This document shows positions 59,864-64,000 of a stretch of DNA of 64,000 bases, piece by piece. Within the stretch, counting starts at the first letter, position 1. Every line of letters starts with the position of its first letter. Under the pieces are notes generated by a model. That model had not been told where the DNA came from, did not search any database, and saw nothing but the letters and a program-made list of their open reading frames with translations. The position numbers and the translations under genes are program-made. Source of the stretch: Bacillota bacterium (GTDB taxonomy: Bacteria; Bacillota; Clostridia; Peptostreptococcales; Anaerovoracaceae); the NCBI GenBank assembly GCA_029101005.1, contig JAQXQE010000007.1, positions 1-64,000 of the forward strand, given 5' to 3'.

Positions 59864-61197
59864 TATCTCTTGTTTGAATTTCTCCAGATTCCGAGCTTCT
59901 CCGCCTCTGCGATGAGCTCATCTCTGAAGTCAGGATGTGCGAGGTTCACAAGCTTCTGAGTTCTCTCCCAGAGCGAGCAGCCTGCGAAGCACTCGATTCC
60001 GTACTCAGTTACGAGATTGTATACCGCACTTCTTGGGTCTGTTACGATTGAACCGTTCAGTGATGGAACGATTCTTGAGTGCATCTCGCCCTTTTTATCA
60101 GTATATGTTGATGTGAAGGCGATGAAACTGTTGGCTGTCTTGCCGAGATAGCCACCCTCGAGGAAGTCGAGTTGTCCGCCTGTTCCGCTGATCTGTCTGC
60201 TTCCAACTGACTCTGAGCTTATCTGGCCGTAGAGGTCAACATTGATGCAGTTGTTGATTGATACGAAGTTCTCGATACCTGCAACTACGTATGGATCGTT
60301 GATATAGTCCATGTGTGTAGCGAGCATTGATGGATTGTCCTCAATCCAGTCGTAGAGCTCGTCATTACCGTATGCGATTCCAAAGAGTGACTTACCGTAG
60401 AAGAGGCCACTCTTGCTCTTATTAGTCAGCTTGCCCGCCTTCCACATCTCGAGGTTTGAATTAACGAGAAGCTCTGAGTGTACGCCGAGATCCTTGAGGT
60501 CTGACTGTGCGATTACTGCTCCGATTGTGTCGGGCATCGATCCTACTCCAAGCTGGATTACTGAGCCATCTCTCATATTGCTTACAATAAGCTCTGCTAC
60601 CTTGAGGTCTGTCTCTGTCGCAGGGCTCATGTCAGCCTGAGGAACCTCTGGGTGCTCGCCCTCAACTACAGCGTCAACCTCTGAGATATGAATCATATTC
60701 TGGAGTCCTGGAACTCTTGGGAGTCTCTCATTAACCTCGAGAATGATGATGTCTGCTGCGTCCATTACGGATCTTGCATATCCTACGTTATATGAGAATG
60801 TGAAATAACCATTCTTGTCCATAGGTGTTACGCACATCATAGCTACGTTAACCTTGAGATAGTTTCTGTAGTATGAAGCGATATTTCTAAAGAGCATTGG
60901 AATGTATGTACAAAGACCCCTGTCGCTGAGCTTACGCTCATAGCCTGACATATGCCATGAATTGTATACGAAATGCTCTCTCTCAGGATCGCTCTCTACT
61001 GTCTCCATTCTGTTTGAGATCAGAAGACCTCTGAGCTTAACGTCTGTGAGTTCGTCACGTCTCTTTGCGAGTGCTGCATCGAGGAGCACTGGGAATCCTG
61101 TATGTGTTGAATAGTCAACCCAGTCTCCGCTCTTAACGAGTTTAACCGCTTCTTCAGCTGTCTTTAATTTCTGTCTGTATTCGAATTCGTATGTCAT
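59863..61197 (-). CDS. Acetyl-CoA hydrolase/transferase family CoA-transferase
   Basis: A 444-residue family I CoA-transferase of the Cat1/But type. LGVGSMPDTIGAVIA (near residue 220) binds CoA, GVHSELLVNSN (near 245) has the Glu that forms the glutamyl-CoA intermediate, and SGTGGQLDFLEGGYLGK (near 340) is the C-terminal motif. Candidates include butyryl-CoA:acetate or 4-hydroxybutyrate CoA-transferase. Start at 61197 follows GGAGG 9 nt upstream and overlaps the hydrolase gene's stop (TAATG). It gives an alternative to the kinase route for releasing acids. Confidence 0.88.
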   Translation of the reverse strand: MTYEFEYRQKLKTAEEAVKLVKSGDWVDYSTHTGFPVLLDAALAKRRDELTDVKLRGLLISNRMETVESDPEREHFVYNSWHMSGYERKLSDRGLCTYIPMLFRNIASYYRNYLKVNVAMMCVTPMDKNGYFTFSYNVGYARSVMDAADIIILEVNERLPRVPGLQNMIHISEVDAVVEGEHPEVPQADMSPATETDLKVAELIVSNMRDGSVIQLGVGSMPDTIGAVIAQSDLKDLGVHSELLVNSNLEMWKAGKLTNKSKSGLFYGKSLFGIAYGNDELYDWIEDNPSMLATHMDYINDPYVVAGIENFVSINNCINVDLYGQISSESVGSRQISGTGGQLDFLEGGYLGKTANSFIAFTSTYTDKKGEMHSRIVPSLNGSIVTDPRSAVYNLVTEYGIECFAGCSLWERTQKLVNLAHPDFRDELIAEAEKLGIWRNSNKR

Positions 61198-62144
61198 TAT
61201 CTTCTGTCCTCCACACAAGCATCCAGCCACTCAAGCAGATCCGCATATACTACGTCTCTGTCGAGCTCATTGATAATCTCGTGTCTATCCCCTTCATATA
61301 ACTTGATATCAATCTGGCACTCGGTGTTGTCCTTATATACCATGAATGTCTTGCGAACACCCTCACCGTAATTACCTACTGGGTCCTCTGTTCCCGCAAC
61401 AAAGAGAATTGGAAGACCTGCTGGGAGTGTCTGTATTCTCTTTGTGTCCTGAGCCTTCTGCATTCCGAGGAACATATTGTAGAATCCATTAGTTGTGAAA
61501 TGGAATGTGCACCAAGGATCTCTTCTGTAGGCTCTTACGATATCCGTATCCTTAGTCAGCCAATCACTTACAGTGTTAGGCTTCTTGATGCGTTTGAGGT
61601 AGCTTCCGAAAGCCATAGCCTCAATCATCTTGCTTGTCGCTCTTGCGCCCTTGAGCTTCATCTGTGCAGCAGCAACTGCCTTGCCCATCGCGAGCACCGG
61701 ACCTGGCTGCCAGCCTGTTCCCATAACGATTACTCCTGCGAGCTCATCCGCATAGGCACTGTCCTTCTCTGTGATGTACTGTCTGATCAGGAATGAACCC
61801 ATACTGTGTCCCATCATGATGTATGGGATACCTTCATATTCAGCCTGCATCTTAGTGCGAAGCTGGTGAATATCGTCGATTACCATCTGATTTCCGTTCT
61901 CTCCGAAATATCCGTGATATGAATCGTTGACTACTGAAGCTCCGTGTCCGAGGTGGTCCTCTCCAACTACTACATAGCCCTTATCTGCAAGGAACTTAGC
62001 GAAGTCATCATATCTGTCGATGTACTCAATCATTCCGTGGATGATTTGAAGGACTGCCTTAGGCTCGCCTTCTGGCTCCCAGATGATTGAATGAATCTTG
62101 GTCATTCCGTCTACAGATGGGTAGTAGAATTCTCTCTTGTTCAT
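61197..62144 (-). CDS. Alpha/beta hydrolase, monoacylglycerol-lipase-like
   Basis: A 315-residue serine hydrolase (S33/lysophospholipase-like). IIHGMIEYIDRYDDFAKFLA, the nucleophile elbow MGHSMGSFL (Ser near residue 109), the acid AGTEDPVG (near 255) and the base GDRHEIINE (near 288) are in the right order. Cytosolic. The start at 62144 follows GGAGGG 4 nt upstream; the longer frame runs into the next gene. It is co-transcribed with the CoA-transferase gene and may feed fatty acids into that route. Confidence 0.88.
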   Translation of the reverse strand: MNKREFYYPSVDGMTKIHSIIWEPEGEPKAVLQIIHGMIEYIDRYDDFAKFLADKGYVVVGEDHLGHGASVVNDSYHGYFGENGNQMVIDDIHQLRTKMQAEYEGIPYIMMGHSMGSFLIRQYITEKDSAYADELAGVIVMGTGWQPGPVLAMGKAVAAAQMKLKGARATSKMIEAMAFGSYLKRIKKPNTVSDWLTKDTDIVRAYRRDPWCTFHFTTNGFYNMFLGMQKAQDTKRIQTLPAGLPILFVAGTEDPVGNYGEGVRKTFMVYKDNTECQIDIKLYEGDRHEIINELDRDVVYADLLEWLDACVEDRR

Positions 62145-62154
62145 AGTGCCCTCC

Positions 62155-63294
62155 TTAATCGTTCTTCTTCGGTGGCTTAGCTCCATGGTACTGGTAGAAC
62201 TGAGTCTCGAGATTACCATTGTACAGTTTGCGTCTTCTATCCGCCTTGCGGCCGATAGCGTTCTCTATGTTCTTATCTGAAGTGATGAGGAAGAATGACC
62301 ATGTTGGGTTCTCTTCCATCAGGCTTCTGATCTTCTCATATATCTCCAGAATACCCTCATCTGTTCCAACTCTCTTACCGTAAGGCAGGTTGGATATTAC
62401 TACTCCGTACTCGCTACTCGGATTGAACTTGAGCATGTTCATTCTCAGGAACTCCATATCGTCGAGTACTCCAGCCTCGTCGGCATTGACATTAGCTGCT
62501 TCGATTGCCTTGCGATCAATGTCAAAGCCCTTGATAGAAAGCTCCTTATCGTAGTCTGCCGCTGCGTATGCAGCTCGTCTCTCTTCCTTCCAGATATCCT
62601 TATCGATCCAGTCCCATCCCTCTGCTGCAAAGCTTCGACCAAGACCTGGTGCGATATTGCGCTCAATCATTGCTGCCTCGATAGGAATAGTTCCCGAGCC
62701 GCAGCAGATATCTACTAGATCCTTGCCGCTTCTCCAGAAGGACAGCTGCACCAGAGCCGCTGCAAGTGTCTCCTTCATAGGAGCTGCAACATCCTTGACT
62801 CTGTATCCTCTCTTGTGAAGACCGATGCCACTTGTGTCCATCATGAGAATGAAATTGTCCTTGAGAGCTGCAAAGCGGATTCTGTACTCCGCTCCAGTCT
62901 CAGGCATCTTACTCTCGAAGTAGAACTCGCCCAGTCTCTGAACGACAGCTTTCTTGATGATACTCTGGCAGGCAGGCACGCTGTGAAGCTCGGACTTTAC
63001 GCTCGTTCCTACTACAGGAAAGGCTCCCTCAACAGGAATAAGCTCCTCCCAGGCAATCGCCTTTGTCTGCTGGAAAAGTTCCTCGAAAGTCTTTGCCCTG
63101 AACTCTCCCATCTTGATATACACTCTGTCCGCCGCTCTGAGCCAGAGATTAGATCTCACAATCGCTCTCTCATCGCCGAGGAAGGTGATTCTGCCGTCCT
63201 CCGTCTTAATAACCTTGTATCCGAGATCTTCAACCTCTCTTCTGACAACTGCCTCAAGACCGAAAGTGGCTGTTGCTATTAACTCTAATTTCAT
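62155..63294 (-). CDS. THUMP-domain class I SAM-dependent RNA methyltransferase (RlmL-like)
   Basis: A 379-residue RNA methyltransferase. Residues about 45-160 are a THUMP RNA-binding domain. The methyltransferase part has the SAM site DICCGSGTIPIEAAMI (near 195) and the catalytic SNLPYGKRVG (N-x-P-Y type, near 305). Family members methylate guanine N2 in 23S rRNA (YpsC/RlmL type). It begins 15 nt after nrdG and 10 nt before the hydrolase gene. Confidence 0.91.
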   Translation of the reverse strand: MKLELIATATFGLEAVVRREVEDLGYKVIKTEDGRITFLGDERAIVRSNLWLRAADRVYIKMGEFRAKTFEELFQQTKAIAWEELIPVEGAFPVVGTSVKSELHSVPACQSIIKKAVVQRLGEFYFESKMPETGAEYRIRFAALKDNFILMMDTSGIGLHKRGYRVKDVAAPMKETLAAALVQLSFWRSGKDLVDICCGSGTIPIEAAMIERNIAPGLGRSFAAEGWDWIDKDIWKEERRAAYAAADYDKELSIKGFDIDRKAIEAANVNADEAGVLDDMEFLRMNMLKFNPSSEYGVVISNLPYGKRVGTDEGILEIYEKIRSLMEENPTWSFFLITSDKNIENAIGRKADRRRKLYNGNLETQFYQYHGAKPPKKND

Positions 63295-63309
63295 TTTCTT
63301 ATTCCTTCA

Positions 63310-63840
63310 CTATCCGATTTGAATATCGTAGTTAGAACTCCACTCTACAATCTCTCCCTGAGCTCTTGTCTTGTTCATATCAATGAGGCGCTGATTCTCA
63401 GAACCTCTGTAGAGCAGTGTCAGATTGCGCTGCTCGTCAATATATCTTCCGTCAACAAGAATATCCAGAAGTCCAAGGAGTTCATCAGTAGCTGCATCGC
63501 CTCTCGCCTGAAGTTCCTCGAGAGTGTATCCTGTGAAACTCATCACATTGACACCATCTGCCTTGAGCTTGCGTGTCAGCTCGAGCAGACCCTCAACCTG
63601 ACAGAATGGCTCGCCACCCGAAAGTGTAACACCCTTAATATGAGGATTGCTTCTGATATCGTCGTAGAGCTCCTGCACACTCAGCTCATATCCTGCGTCA
63701 AATGGATGAGACTGCGGATTGTGGCATCCTGGACAGTGATGTGGACATCCCTGAACGAAAACCACGTATCTGAAACCCGGTCCGTCAACTATTGATTCTG
63801 GTTCTACTCCGCACATTCTGATTATCGTGTTCTCGCTCAT
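63310..63840 (-). CDS. nrdG: Anaerobic ribonucleotide reductase activating protein
   Basis: A 176-residue radical-SAM activase that puts the glycyl radical on NrdD, allowing deoxynucleotide synthesis without oxygen. The radical-SAM motif is VQGCPHHCPGCHNP (CxxxCxxC, near residue 28-42), followed by TLSGGEPF. Start at 63840 follows AGAGG 6 nt upstream. NrdD is not seen in the window; it may lie to the right or elsewhere. The gene opens the unit 63840-59123. Confidence 0.93.
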   Translation of the reverse strand: MSENTIIRMCGVEPESIVDGPGFRYVVFVQGCPHHCPGCHNPQSHPFDAGYELSVQELYDDIRSNPHIKGVTLSGGEPFCQVEGLLELTRKLKADGVNVMSFTGYTLEELQARGDAATDELLGLLDILVDGRYIDEQRNLTLLYRGSENQRLIDMNKTRAQGEIVEWSSNYDIQIG

Positions 63841-63914
63841 CTTTACCTCTTTCTGTTTCGCATATTTTGCCATATTCATTATACTACAAAACTGCTGTTT
63901 AACGCTACGCTAAA

Positions 63915-63934
63915 AGGACCGCCGAAGCGGTCCT
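63915..63934 (-). terminator. Terminator of the gene entering from the right
   Basis: An 8-bp perfect stem (63915-63922 with 63927-63934), loop CGAA, followed by TTTTAGCG on the minus strand. Confidence 0.7.
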
Positions 63935-63944
63935 CTGCAGTTCG

Positions 63945-64000
63945 TTACCTGCCATTTCCCTCGAGCTTGTGTACTGCTTCCGGGAGTTCGCGTATGTTCT
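63945..64000 (-). CDS. C-terminal fragment of a gene continuing to the right
   Basis: The minus strand reads an open frame from the window edge to a TAA at 63945-63947, ending NIRELPEAVHKLEGNGR. A terminator follows at once, which supports a real gene end. The fragment is too short to identify. Confidence 0.5.
   Translation of the reverse strand, partial: NIRELPEAVHKLEGNGR

Noticed and set aside
1-64000. CRISPR arrays, prophage or intact insertion sequences
   Set aside because: No regularly spaced repeats, transposase motifs or phage structural genes were seen.

Overview
The window looks like the chromosome of a strictly anaerobic, amino-acid-fermenting member of the Clostridia. The evidence is three butyrate/branched-chain acyl kinases, a four-subunit 2-oxoacid:ferredoxin oxidoreductase, an oxygen-sensitive double-cubane reductase with its ATP-driven activase, an oxygen-sensitive cysteine desulfidase-type enzyme, a class III ribonucleotide reductase activase, a SAM-I riboswitch on metK, and AGGAGG-type ribosome binding sites with frequent TTG starts. 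I cannot name the genus from sequence alone. No rRNA, tRNA, CRISPR array, prophage or intact transposon was seen; this is core chromosome with a few decayed pieces.

Layout. 0.2-1.3 kb: a thioester (TQXA-type) surface adhesin with an eroded sorting signal. 1.5-9.9 kb: a catabolic block with a racemase-like enzyme, an opine-dehydrogenase-like enzyme, two butyrate kinase paralogues and a LysR regulator on the minus strand, divergent from a VOR-type oxidoreductase operon. Together these could turn a 2-oxoacid into acyl-CoA, acyl-phosphate and ATP, although no phosphotransacylase gene is present. 10-13.3 kb: a small MGMT-like protein with a probable leaderless mRNA, a zinc-ribbon protein, a CyuA-family enzyme and a CmpB-type membrane protein, followed by a frameshifted pseudogene. 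13.9-18.1 kb: a pantothenate-type symporter with its YhdT partner, and the double-cubane reductase/DUF3343/activase operon. 18.4-23.1 kb: phosphate and sodium transport, an ArsC/Spx-like protein, TrmL and an unknown protein.

23.3-31.4 kb: a compact operon holding the whole histidine pathway in nine genes, with HisZ fused to HisG, behind a short leader that can fold as an attenuator. Next to it is a candidate 127-nt non-coding RNA with its own promoter and terminator. 31.8-43 kb: a phosphatase-fold membrane protein, an AAA+ ATPase, a third butyrate kinase, pyruvate carboxylase, TypA and a DUF2207 protein. 43.2-49.4 kb: dCMP deaminase, a DapB-like reductase, and a SAM-riboswitch operon of metK plus two flavoproteins. 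49.5-53 kb: an unknown protein, a 356-bp AT-rich spacer packed with DnaA boxes, an alanyl-tRNA editing protein and a cytidylate-kinase-like protein. 53.1-64 kb: mostly housekeeping genes on the minus strand (EamA/LysR, rluB-scpB-scpA, mtnA, truA, a prepilin peptidase, CoA transferase, hydrolase, RNA methyltransferase, nrdG).

The strongest leads for new biology are the DnaA-box cluster away from dnaA, the orphan ncRNA and his leader at 31.4-31.8 kb, the double-cubane reductase operon whose substrate is unknown, the inverted repeat that puts a -35 element and a Shine-Dalgarno sequence in opposite arms in front of yhdT-panF, the paired operators between cyuA and a small divergent transcript, and the twin kinases beside the VOR operon. 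All family names here are from reading motifs by eye, not from database searches.
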